A stretch of 64,000 bases of DNA from Allobosea sp. (GTDB taxonomy: Bacteria > Pseudomonadota > Alphaproteobacteria > Rhizobiales > Beijerinckiaceae): assembly GCA_024231975.1 (NCBI GenBank), contig JAAEQB010000064.1, positions 124,001-188,000 of the forward strand, written 5' to 3'. The stretch's first letter is position 1. The number at the start of each line of letters is the position of its first letter. Below the pieces are notes generated by a model that made no database searches, was not told the DNA's origin, and saw nothing but the letters and a program-made list of their open reading frames with translations. Shown piece by piece: positions 23,655 to 31,530 of this stretch. The position numbers and the translations under genes are program-made.

Positions 23655-24637
23655 TGCAAGCGATCGAGATCACCAAGCCGGGCGGACCCGAGGTCCTCGC
23701 CTTCTGCGACCGCCCGCTGCCGACGCTCGGCCCCGGCGACGTGCTGATCCGCGTGCGCGCCGCGGGTGTGAACCGGCCCGATATCCAGCAGCGGCGCGGC
23801 CTCTATCCGCCGCCGCCCGGCGCAACTGATCTGCCCGGCCTCGATGTCTCCGGCGTGGTCGAGGCTGTCGGTGCCGAGGTCACCTGGCCAAAGGTTGGCG
23901 ACGCCGTCTGCGCGCTCGCCAATGGCGGCGGCTATGCCGAGTTCTGCGCGGTGCCGGCCCTGCAATGCATGAAGCTGCCGAAGGGCTTCTCCTTCGCGCA
24001 GGCGGCGGCGCTGCCGGAGGTGTTCTTCACCGCCTGGAACAATGTCGTCTGGCTCGGCCGGCTCGCCGACGGCGAGACCCTGCTGGTCCAGGGGGGCACC
24101 AGCGGCGTCGGCATGGCCGCGATCCAGATCGCCAAGCAATTGCGCGGCGCCCGCGTGATCGCGACCGCCGGCACCGCCGAGAAGCGTGCGGTCTGCCTGG
24201 AAATCGGTGCCGATCTCGCCGTCGACTACCGCGCCGACTGGGTGGCGGAGATCGAGGTGGCGATCGGCAAGGAGAAGGTCGATGTCGTGCTGGACGCGCA
24301 GGCCGGCCCCTATACCGAAAAACAGCTGCAATTGCTGGCGCCCGATGGCCGCGTCGTGCTGATCGCCAGCCATCTCGGCCAGATGGCCGAGGTCAATGTC
24401 CGCAACATCGTGCGCCGCCGGCTGACCCTGACCGGCTCGACGTTGCGGCCGCGCGATGCCGCCTATAAGGGGCGGATCGCCGCCAAGCTGGTCGAGAAGG
24501 TCTGGCCGCTGCTGGAGAGCGGCGCGATCCGCAGCCATATCTGCGCGAGCTTCGACTGGCGCGACGTCCGCGACGCGCATGCGCTGATGGATGCCGGCGA
24601 TCAGGTCGGCAAGGTCGTCCTGACCATGCCGGAATAG
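23654..24637 (+). CDS. Zinc-free quinone oxidoreductase (zeta-crystallin/PIG3 type)
   Basis: 327 aa medium-chain dehydrogenase without the zinc-binding cysteines. Family marks are VNRPDIQQRRGLYPPPPG, GLDVSGVVEAVG, the nucleotide-binding GGTSGVGMAAIQIAK (about 150-165) and the C-terminal GKVVLTMPE. These enzymes use NADPH to reduce quinones or activated double bonds. Its start overlaps the hydratase beta stop, so it belongs to the same transcript and may reduce an enone intermediate of that pathway. Confidence 0.88.
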   Translation: MQAIEITKPGGPEVLAFCDRPLPTLGPGDVLIRVRAAGVNRPDIQQRRGLYPPPPGATDLPGLDVSGVVEAVGAEVTWPKVGDAVCALANGGGYAEFCAVPALQCMKLPKGFSFAQAAALPEVFFTAWNNVVWLGRLADGETLLVQGGTSGVGMAAIQIAKQLRGARVIATAGTAEKRAVCLEIGADLAVDYRADWVAEIEVAIGKEKVDVVLDAQAGPYTEKQLQLLAPDGRVVLIASHLGQMAEVNVRNIVRRRLTLTGSTLRPRDAAYKGRIAAKLVEKVWPLLESGAIRSHICASFDWRDVRDAHALMDAGDQVGKVVLTMPE

Positions 24638-24670
24638 TCCGGCCGCTTGCGCGAATAGCTAGCGGGTTTG

Positions 24671-24680
24671 GAGAATTCTC
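24671..24680. promoter_or_regulatory. Perfect palindrome upstream of the IclR gene
   Basis: GAGAATTCTC is a 10-base perfect palindrome in a short AT-rich patch, 43 bases before the IclR start. It may be an operator or part of the promoter of the regulator and the downstream binding-protein gene. Its sequence differs from the dyad at 22111-22147. Confidence 0.25.
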
Positions 24681-24722
24681 ATCTAGAACAGCGGTTCGTG
24701 CTCGCTTAGCCGGATCAGCCGC

Positions 24723-25526
24723 GTGTTCTCCTTCGCGCCCGTCCAGTCCGTTCTCAAGGCGCTGCGGCTGCTGACCGAGGTCAACCGCTGCAGCGTCGCG
24801 ACCGTGGGCGAACTGCACCGCCGCACCGGCATGCCGAAGCCGACGATCGTGCGTCTGCTCGAGACGCTGATCGAAGCCGGCTATGTCGTGCGCGACGAGC
24901 GCATGCGCGGCTATCTCGTGACCTCGCAGGTGGCACATCTGAGCTCGGGCTTCCATGGCGCGCCGCTGGTGATCGAGGCGGCGCGGCCCTGGGCGACCGC
25001 TCTGACGCGCCAGATCAAATGGCCCTGCGCCGTCTGCCTGCTCGACTATGATGCCGTGGTCGTGCGCTTCTCGACGATCCCCGACAGCCCGATCTCGCCC
25101 TTCCACGCGACGCTTGGCTACCGTCTCAACCTGGGTGGCCGGGCGCTCGGGCGCGCCTATCTCGCCTTCTGCCCGGACGAGGAGCGCGAGGTGCTGCGCG
25201 CTGCGATGCGGACCTCGACCGAGCCGGAGAATAGCAGCCTTTCCGACGAGGATGTCGAGCGCATGATCGAGCAGGCGCGCCGGCGCGGCTATACCGAGCG
25301 CGATCCTGCCGCCGAACCGACGAATTCGGCGACGATCGCGGTGCCGATCAAGCTCGGCGAGCGCGTGCTCGCGACCTTCGGCGTCACCTTCTTCCGCGCC
25401 GCAGTGCCCAACCCCGAGGACAAGGCCAGGATCATCCATCCGTTGAAGAAGGCGGCCGCGAATATCGAGGCGCAATTGGAGGCGCTCTCGCAATCCATGG
25501 GCGTCGCGTTTCAAAGCGAGAAATAG
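24723..25526 (+). CDS. IclR-family transcriptional regulator
   Basis: 267 aa, GTG start. The N-terminal winged helix covers about residues 5-70 (VQSVLKALRLLTEV, MPKPTIVRLLETLIEAGYV) and the C-terminal effector domain about 85-255 (YRLNLGGRALGRAYLAF, the IclR-typical pattern, and NSATIAVPIKLGERVLATF). IclR proteins usually sense aromatic or small organic acids. Position between the hydratase/oxidoreductase genes and the Bug-type binding protein suggests it regulates this locus. Confidence 0.92.
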   Translation: MFSFAPVQSVLKALRLLTEVNRCSVATVGELHRRTGMPKPTIVRLLETLIEAGYVVRDERMRGYLVTSQVAHLSSGFHGAPLVIEAARPWATALTRQIKWPCAVCLLDYDAVVVRFSTIPDSPISPFHATLGYRLNLGGRALGRAYLAFCPDEEREVLRAAMRTSTEPENSSLSDEDVERMIEQARRRGYTERDPAAEPTNSATIAVPIKLGERVLATFGVTFFRAAVPNPEDKARIIHPLKKAAANIEAQLEALSQSMGVAFQSEK

Positions 25527-25611
25527 CGGCGCTTTCCCGAGGGGAGGCGAGTGGCCCGTGCCTAGTGTCCGGACAACAGCTGCAAAGCGATCTTGTCCGG
25601 AGGAAACATCA

Positions 25612-26598
25612 ATGATGCGGCCGATCTCACGCCGTGGCTTCATGGCGTCCATGGCGGGCGCCGGTGCGCTGGCTGCCAGCGGGCGAGCCTTCGCCGAGAC
25701 CTGGCCGAGCCGGCCGGTCACCATCGTCGTGCCGTTCCCCGCGGGCGCCTCGACCGATGTCGTCGCCCGTCTTCTGGCGGAGAAGCTGCGCAGCGAGCTC
25801 GGCCAGGGCTTCGTCGTCGAGAACAAGACCGGCGCCGGCGGCAACATCGCGGCGAACGGCGTCGTCCGGGCGGCGGCCGATGGCTACACCCTGCTGTTCT
25901 CGTCCTCGGGGCCGCTCGCCACCAACAAGCTGCTCTACAAGAAGCTGACCTTCGATCCGCTCGCCGATTTCGCCCCGGTGGCGCTGCTCGGCGACGTCCA
26001 GGGCATCGTCGCGGTCCACCCGTCGCTGCCTGTCAAGTCCTTTGCCGAGCTCGTCGCCTACGGCAAGGCCAATCCGGGCAAGCTCACCTTCGGCAGCCCG
26101 GGCTTCGGGCTGATGGGCCATGTCACCGGCGAGCTGATCCAGCGCAAGGCCGATTTCCAGATGACGCATGTGCCCTATCGCGGCTCGGCCCCGCTCTCGA
26201 CCGACCTGCTGGCAGGCACGGTCAATGTCGCCATCGACTTCATCCCGGCCTATATCCCGCATGTCAAAAGCGGCGCGATCCGTGCGCTGGCGGTGACCAG
26301 CGACCAGCGGGCCCCGCAATTGCCTGAGGTGCCGACCCTGGCCGAGGCCGGCTTGCCTGATGTCAACGCGACCGGCTGGTTCGCGCTGGTCGGGCCGAAG
26401 GGGCTGCCCGAGCCGATCGTGGCGCGCATCGCCGCGATCACGCGGGCCTATGTCGAGAGCGCGGAAGGGCGCGAGAAGCTCGCGACGATCGGCGTGCGCT
26501 CGCTCAGCGGCGATGCCGCGGCGGTGCGGGCTGCTCAGACGCAGGAAGTGGCGAAATGGGCGGATGTCGTCCGCGCTGCGGCGATCTCGCTGGATTGA
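25612..26598 (+). CDS. Bug/TctC-family tripartite tricarboxylate binding protein (orphan)
   Basis: 328 aa, ATG at 25612 behind a GGAGGAAA ribosome site. The leader MMRPISRRGFMASMAGAGA is Tat-like and ends near AFAETWPSR. The family core is clear: VTIVVPFPAGASTDVVAR, GAGGNIAANGVVRAAADGY, VPYRGSAPLSTDLLAGTVN and QLPEVPTLAEAGLP. Such proteins capture carboxylic acids in the periplasm. No TctA/TctB membrane genes are nearby; orphan Bug proteins are common and may serve another transporter or sensing. The ligand is presumably a substrate of the lyase/hydratase pathway. Confidence 0.92.
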   Translation: MMRPISRRGFMASMAGAGALAASGRAFAETWPSRPVTIVVPFPAGASTDVVARLLAEKLRSELGQGFVVENKTGAGGNIAANGVVRAAADGYTLLFSSSGPLATNKLLYKKLTFDPLADFAPVALLGDVQGIVAVHPSLPVKSFAELVAYGKANPGKLTFGSPGFGLMGHVTGELIQRKADFQMTHVPYRGSAPLSTDLLAGTVNVAIDFIPAYIPHVKSGAIRALAVTSDQRAPQLPEVPTLAEAGLPDVNATGWFALVGPKGLPEPIVARIAAITRAYVESAEGREKLATIGVRSLSGDAAAVRAAQTQEVAKWADVVRAAAISLD

Positions 26599-26771
26599 GC
26601 TGAGAAGTTATGGAGTAAGCGCTTGGCTCGGGGGACGCCCGGGCCAGGCTCCCGCTCTCCATTCGGCTATGGCTGACAAGTCGCCTGATGTGGCGAATGT
26701 CGCGATTGGGGCGGGAGCAGACACTCGCTTGCCCGCGCGCCGGCTCGGCAAGGCGTTGACGTATCGCGCGA

Positions 26772-27482
26772 TCAGGTTTCGGCTTCACTGTTGGACGGCT
26801 TAGTGGCCTCTAGCTCGTCGTCGTTCGCTTCGATCCAATCTTCCAGCTTCGACATGAGCTTACCCCAAACATTGTTATACTCTTCCTCAAACGACTCCAT
26901 GCACAGCTCGACCATCCCCAAATGATTGTCGCCGTACAGCTCCATCCACCTATTGGAGAAGTTTGTATCGTAAAGGTCGTGGTCGATCTTCGAGTATCCT
27001 ACGCATAGCCCTTCGTAGCTAGGGTGTGCACTTTCCGACAATCTAGCGTACATTTTCTCAATACCTGGATATCGTTTTTCACATTTGCTCAAAATTGTAA
27101 TAATATTGATCGACTCTGCTTTGGTTGATTTATTTTTCGATCCAACCGTTAGGCGCAACGTCTTGTCGCTGAATTTATGAAAGCCCAAATTTCCGTCTAA
27201 AACTTGCCCCATCAACTGATTTAGGTAGATCAGCGTCGCGAGCGTTTCGAAGCCGCTCCGTAAAAGAATTCGCGCACCTAGGCCGTGCCCTTGCTGATGA
27301 AGAGCAACCGATTGCGTCAGCAGATCATGCAGCCGCCACAGCGCTGATTCATGTAGCATCCAGCAGCGAAACGGTGCTTTCCATTTGTAGGCGGTCGCAT
27401 TGCGGGAAAACAGGCCGCCGAGCGGAATGCTCGCCATAAGCGCCGTCTTCCAGTTGGCGAGATTGATCTCCACGTCATGCAT
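26772..27482 (-). CDS. Hypothetical protein of low GC content, possibly HEPN/DUF5677-like
   Basis: 236 aa, no signal peptide and no membrane segment. Base composition is clearly lower in GC than every neighbour and codon use includes many A/T-ending codons, a sign of recent transfer. The protein is helical: RILLRSGFETLATLIYLNQL, then LSESAHPSYEGLCVGYS, and an acidic C-terminus (EDWIEANDDELEATKPS). The RSGFE helix followed by an S/AH pair recalls DUF5677 and related HEPN-like proteins of accessory regions, but I cannot assign it firmly. It stands alone with 173 bases downstream and 178 upstream lacking genes. Confidence 0.7.
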   Translation of the reverse strand: MHDVEINLANWKTALMASIPLGGLFSRNATAYKWKAPFRCWMLHESALWRLHDLLTQSVALHQQGHGLGARILLRSGFETLATLIYLNQLMGQVLDGNLGFHKFSDKTLRLTVGSKNKSTKAESINIITILSKCEKRYPGIEKMYARLSESAHPSYEGLCVGYSKIDHDLYDTNFSNRWMELYGDNHLGMVELCMESFEEEYNNVWGKLMSKLEDWIEANDDELEATKPSNSEAET

Positions 27483-27486
27483 GGAG

Positions 27487-27583
27487 CAGAGCTAGCAGGG
27501 ATCATCGCGCCGGTCATCAACGCCGAAACGTACGAGATGCCGTACAACAGCCCGAAGGCACCCTTCGCCGAACCAGCCGGGGC
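27487..27583 (-). pseudogene. Possible remnant of a membrane transporter gene
   Basis: Read on the minus strand, this stretch encodes AFGLLYGISYVSALMTGAMI with flanking PAGSAKG, a pattern resembling the late cytoplasmic loop and helix of major-facilitator transporters (…G.AFGL.YG…Y…). There is no start, no rest of a transporter on either side, and the low-GC gene begins immediately afterwards. It may be the scar of a gene broken when that gene arrived. The match is short and could be chance. Confidence 0.2.
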
Positions 27584-27660
27584 GCGCCTGCACTGACTGC
27601 TGGCACTCGGGTCAGCAACGGGTAGAGAGCCGACTCTCCCGTCAGGCGTCTGGTCCTTTA

Positions 27661-28590
27661 TCAGGCTGCCTCCAACCCCAGCAACTCCGCTGCATGCCCG
27701 CCGGTCAGGCGCTTGATCTCGGCCTCGGTGAACTGCAGGTCGAGCAGGTGGCCGACGATCTCGCGATAGCCGTCGATCGGGCGCGGCGAGCCGGTGAGGC
27801 CGAGGTCGGAGCAGAGCACGGTGTTCTCGACGCCGGCGACTTCGATCACCCGGCGCAGCTCCGGCGGCTCGAACTTCTTCGACTTGCCCTCGACGAACAT
27901 GCAGATCGAGTGCTCCATCACCGCGCCGAGGCCGACGAGGTCGCGGATTTCCGCATCGCTGCAATTGTTGACCATGTAGGTCGGGTGGTTGACCAGGAGC
28001 TTCCTGACGCCGCGTGCTTTCGCCTCCTCGAACACGGCGAAGAGTTCGGGCGTCGAGAGATGCCCGCCGGCGAGGATGATGTCGCCCGCCGCGATCAGGT
28101 CGAGGATCAGCTTGACGTCGTCGGTGAGCTTGCCGTCGGCACCGAACGGCGTCAGCGGGATCGGGTCGAGCATCTTCTGCGCGGTCTTCGGGAAGGTCTT
28201 CACCGCCCCGGAGGCGAGCACGTCGATATGGTTCTTGGCCGAGAGCGTCGGCATCCAGACGATTTTGCCGCCGAGCTTGATGGCATGGTCGACCGCGTGC
28301 GGGTTGAAGCCGCCCGAGGCGTTGTTGAGCGCGATGCCCGAGAACAGCCTGACGCCGGTATCGGGCACCAGCTTCTCGAGCAGGATCGAATGGGCGGTGC
28401 CGAGGTAGAAATGATCCTTGTAGACGACGGCGCGGAATTTTGCCGCGGCGGCGTCCAGCATCGCCTCGTGATGGTCGAGGATGCGCGGCATCGCGGCCGG
28501 GCCGCTATGGCAATGCAGGTCGACGGCGCCGACCAAGAGCTCGGCGATCTGGCGGCTGCGGGCGTCGGCGGTCTGGGTGGTCAAGGTCAT
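27661..28590 (-). CDS. DUF6282 / amidohydrolase-like metal-dependent hydrolase
   Basis: 309 aa from the ATG at 28590 (MTLTTQTADA); the longer frame adds 20 non-family residues. AVDLHCHSGPA gives the HxH metal motif (His26, His28) of TIM-barrel metal hydrolases. It is followed by FRAVVYKDHFYL, ILAGGHLST, LLVNHPTYMVNN and a final SDLGLTG that could supply the catalytic Asp. This matches the DUF6282 set of amidohydrolase-like proteins. The reaction is unknown; neighbours (cupin, HpcH/HpaI aldolase) suggest breakdown of a small organic acid. Confidence 0.8.
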   Translation of the reverse strand: MTLTTQTADARSRQIAELLVGAVDLHCHSGPAAMPRILDHHEAMLDAAAAKFRAVVYKDHFYLGTAHSILLEKLVPDTGVRLFSGIALNNASGGFNPHAVDHAIKLGGKIVWMPTLSAKNHIDVLASGAVKTFPKTAQKMLDPIPLTPFGADGKLTDDVKLILDLIAAGDIILAGGHLSTPELFAVFEEAKARGVRKLLVNHPTYMVNNCSDAEIRDLVGLGAVMEHSICMFVEGKSKKFEPPELRRVIEVAGVENTVLCSDLGLTGSPRPIDGYREIVGHLLDLQFTEAEIKRLTGGHAAELLGLEAA

Positions 28591-28601
28591 GTCGCTGGCC
28601 C

Positions 28602-29519
28602 TCAAGCGGTTTCGCCGGGCATCGGATAATCCGCGGCGTTGATGACCCAACCGGGCTTCTGCGAGAAGTCGAGGCGGGGCGGCGAGAAGATGTCGATCAT
28701 CTGGTTCAGCCCGGGCAGGACCGAGCGCGAGGTGTGGATCGAGGGCGGCGGGATCACGGTCAGAGACGGCGCCGCCATCAATTCGTGCTCGTCCTCGCGC
28801 CAGATCCGCATGTCGGGCGTCCAGGGCCAGCGGATGTCGTGGATATAGCCGCCATCGATCACGAGGGAGCCCTGCTCGAAATCGTCATGGTGATGCGGCG
28901 AGAGGGCGGTGACGTCGCGCAGGCCAAAGCGCGGGTCAAGCATGTTCACCATCAGCGTGGTGCAGCGGAAGATGCGGCCGAAACGGCCCTCGCCGCCGCC
29001 GGCGTCGAGGCTGTAGGCGCGGACCTTGAAGCCGCCCCGCGGCTCTGGCCAGGGCTCGAGCAGCGCGACATTGGCATGGGGCTGCGCATAGGAGGCGGCG
29101 TTGGAGCAGGCGGCCGCCAGATCGGCCGCGACGCTGGAGAAGATGCGGATGACGCGGCCGGCGCCCTTCAGCGTGATGCGCGACGCGCCCGGCGGCACGA
29201 AGACGATCGAGCCGCCCGCGACCTCCACCGTTTCGGGGCCGGCCGTGACCGTCGCGCCAAGCTCCTTCTCCGGCAGGATCAGGCAGTATTCGTCCGGCTG
29301 GGCCGCGCGCGCCAGTACAGCGCCTGCTTTCACGTCGGAATAGGCGGTGATGAAGTTCTGCCCGCGCGCCAGCCAGGTGCGCTCGTGCTCACCGGTCTGC
29401 TGCGGCTCTTCGGCATAGAAACGGGCATAGTCGGCGCCGGCATAGGCCTTGACCGGGGCGGCCTTCGCCGCTGCCGGAGCGGCGAGCTTCGAGCGCGGAT
29501 CGCTGGAGGGATAGCTCAC
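28602..29519 (-). CDS. Cupin-domain protein of about 305 residues
   Basis: 305 aa from the GTG at 29519. Two beta-rich cupin-like halves are apparent. The first (about 55-140) has PDEYCLILPEKE, VEVAGGSIVFVPPGAS and RVIRIFSSV. The second (about 185-290) has SPHHHDDFEQGSLVIDGG, with a likely His metal site, and TVIPPPSIHTSR. Such bicupins are isomerases, dioxygenases or decarboxylases. It ends 12 bases from the DUF6282 start and begins 14 bases from the aldolase stop, so the three form one operon. Function not assignable. Confidence 0.75.
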   Translation of the reverse strand: MSYPSSDPRSKLAAPAAAKAAPVKAYAGADYARFYAEEPQQTGEHERTWLARGQNFITAYSDVKAGAVLARAAQPDEYCLILPEKELGATVTAGPETVEVAGGSIVFVPPGASRITLKGAGRVIRIFSSVAADLAAACSNAASYAQPHANVALLEPWPEPRGGFKVRAYSLDAGGGEGRFGRIFRCTTLMVNMLDPRFGLRDVTALSPHHHDDFEQGSLVIDGGYIHDIRWPWTPDMRIWREDEHELMAAPSLTVIPPPSIHTSRSVLPGLNQMIDIFSPPRLDFSQKPGWVINAADYPMPGETA

Positions 29520-29532
29520 GGGTCCTGGTCTC

Positions 29533-30333
29533 CTATCGCGCGCCGGGGTTCTCGACCCGGCTCCTGGCTGTCTGCATCTGTCCCAGCGCCTCGCTCGCGG
29601 CCTTGCGCAGAAAACCCTGGTCGGAGGAGAGGATGAAGGCGCTGGCGCCACGCTCAGCGAACCCGGCGGATTCCTCGCCATTATCGGTCATCACGCAGAC
29701 CGGTTTGCCGGCCTTCTTCGCGGCGTTGAGGATCCTATCGACGGCGTCGCGGACTTCGGGCGCATCGCGGGTCGGCGCGCCGAAGGCGACGGTGAGGTCG
29801 CCGCGGCCGATGAAGACGGCATCCAGCCCCTCGACCGCGAGGATCGCGTCGATCTCACCCAGCGCCGCTGGATCCTCTATCATCGCGATCGTCGCGACCG
29901 ATGCGTCGGCCGCATCGACGAGATCCCACATCTTGCTGCCGCCATAGCGGCCGGCGCGGGTGACGCCGGAGAAGCCGCGCTTGCCGCCGCGATAGCGGCA
30001 GGCGGCGACCAGCGCCTCAGCATCCGCGACGCTCGCGACATGCGGGGCGAGGATGCCGACCGCGCCGCAGTCGAGCGAAGCCTGGATCGCGTCGCTGGTG
30101 AGCGTCGGCACCCGCACGACCCCGGCGATGCCGGCGGCCCGCGCCGCGAGCAACACGAGATCGGTGGTGACGCGGTCGAAGGGGGCGTGCTCCTGGTCGA
30201 CGACGATGAAGTCGAAGCCGCTATTGCCGAGGATCTCGGTGGCATGCGGGCTCGGTGTCTTGACGAAGCTCCCCGCCAGGAAGGCGCCGCTGACGAGGCG
30301 CTGGCGGAAGCTGGACTGTGCGGATGTCTGCAT
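29533..30333 (-). CDS. HpcH/HpaI-family class II aldolase
   Basis: 266 aa. The pyruvate/metal-dependent aldolase fold is clear from VVDQEHAPFD (residues 44-53, with the Glu/His of the active site), GAVGILAPHVASVADA, MIEDPAALGEIDAIL and GLDAVFIGRGDLTVAFG. Family members cleave 2-keto-3-hydroxy acids to pyruvate or a keto acid plus an aldehyde. As the first gene of the aldolase-cupin-DUF6282 operon, it probably performs the last carbon-carbon cleavage of a small catabolic route. The 186-base gap to the divergent binding-protein gene holds the promoter. Confidence 0.9.
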   Translation of the reverse strand: MQTSAQSSFRQRLVSGAFLAGSFVKTPSPHATEILGNSGFDFIVVDQEHAPFDRVTTDLVLLAARAAGIAGVVRVPTLTSDAIQASLDCGAVGILAPHVASVADAEALVAACRYRGGKRGFSGVTRAGRYGGSKMWDLVDAADASVATIAMIEDPAALGEIDAILAVEGLDAVFIGRGDLTVAFGAPTRDAPEVRDAVDRILNAAKKAGKPVCVMTDNGEESAGFAERGASAFILSSDQGFLRKAASEALGQMQTARSRVENPGAR

Positions 30334-30471
30334 GGTCTGCCGTGCCGATGTCGATGACTGGATGATGGCACTCCCGCTCCCGGATATGGCCGGAAGTCCT
30401 GGCGTTTCACATCTCGAAATCAGCCGAGGCGCGCGCCCCCTGCGTCAGAAAGCCGTCAGGATCGCCCTGGG

Positions 30472-30493
30472 ATCCGACGGGGAAACGTCGGAT
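30472..30493. promoter_or_regulatory. Inverted repeat in the leader of the amino-acid binding-protein gene
   Basis: ATCCGAC (30472-30478) and GTCGGAT (30487-30493) are perfect 7-bp arms with an 8-base centre, 27 bases upstream of the start and just before a strong GGGGGGAGGG ribosome site. It could be an operator or an mRNA hairpin that affects translation. Confidence 0.3.
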
Positions 30494-30519
30494 ACGACAC
30501 TCGGGGGGAGGGTATCCGA

Positions 30520-31530
30520 ATGAAGACACGCTTGTTGCTGATTGCCGGCCTGATGGCCGCCTGCGCCATGCCGGCCGCTGCCGGCACTTTGGAAACCGCA
30601 AGGGGCCGCGGCGAGATGATCTGCGGCGTCAGCCCGGGCGTCGCCGGCTTCTCGGTTCCGGACGAGGCCGGGCGCTGGGGCGGCTTCGATGTCGACATCT
30701 GCCGGTCTGTCGCAGCCGCGGTCTTCGGCGATGCCGGCAAGGTCCGCTACACCCCGCTCAGCCCGAAGGATCGCTTCGTCAGCCTGCAGAGCGGCGAGAT
30801 CGACGTCCTCTCGCGCCAGGCGACCTGGACGCTGTCGCGCGACACCCAGATGGGCCTGCGCTATGTCGGCATCGGCTATTATGACGGCCAGGGCTTCATG
30901 GTGCGCAAGTCGCTGAACATCAAATCGGCGAAGGAACTCAACGGCGCCTCGGTCTGCGTGCCGACCGGCACGACCACCGAGCTCAACATCGCCGATTATT
31001 TCCGGGCCAACGGCATGAAGTTCGAGGGCGTCGCCTTCGAAGCCGGCGACCAGGTCGCCAAGGCCTTCGAATCCGGCCGCTGCGACGTCTTCAGCAACGA
31101 CGTCTCGGCGCTCTCGGCTTATCGGCTGAAGCTAGTCAACCCGACCGAATACGTGATCCTGCCGGAGCTGATCTCGAAGGAGCCGCTCGGCCCGGTGGTG
31201 CGTCAGGGCGACGAGACCTGGACCAGCATCGTGCGCTGGTCGCTCTATGCCATGCTCGTTGCCGAGGAGCTCGGCGTCACCTCCGCCAACGTCGAGGAGC
31301 AGAAGCGCACCGGCTCGCCCGAAGTGCAGCGCCTGCTCGGCGCCACCGGCAATCTCGGCGAGTCGATGAACCTCAAGCCGGACTGGGCGCTGCAGATCAT
31401 CAAGCAGGTCGGCAATTACGGCGAGGTCTATGAGCGCAATGTCGGCGCGGGCTCGAAGCTCGGCATCGAGCGCGGCCTGAACAAGCTCTGGACGCAGGGC
31501 GGCCTGCAATACGCCCCGCCGGTGCGCTGA
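30520..31530 (+). CDS. Amino-acid ABC transporter binding protein, AapJ-like (orphan)
   Basis: 336 aa with signal peptide MKTRLLLIAGLMAACAMPAAA. Family 3 features are RGEMICGVSPGVAGFSVPD, WGGFDVDICRSVAAAVFGD, RFVSLQSGEIDVLSRQATWT and the long C-terminal extension after residue 250 typical of AapJ-type general amino acid receptors. No permease or ATPase follows; instead the stop overlaps an Ldh2-type dehydrogenase start (TGATG), so receptor and dehydrogenase are co-expressed. The ligand may be an amino or hydroxy acid fed into this cluster. Confidence 0.9.
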   Translation: MKTRLLLIAGLMAACAMPAAAGTLETARGRGEMICGVSPGVAGFSVPDEAGRWGGFDVDICRSVAAAVFGDAGKVRYTPLSPKDRFVSLQSGEIDVLSRQATWTLSRDTQMGLRYVGIGYYDGQGFMVRKSLNIKSAKELNGASVCVPTGTTTELNIADYFRANGMKFEGVAFEAGDQVAKAFESGRCDVFSNDVSALSAYRLKLVNPTEYVILPELISKEPLGPVVRQGDETWTSIVRWSLYAMLVAEELGVTSANVEEQKRTGSPEVQRLLGATGNLGESMNLKPDWALQIIKQVGNYGEVYERNVGAGSKLGIERGLNKLWTQGGLQYAPPVR

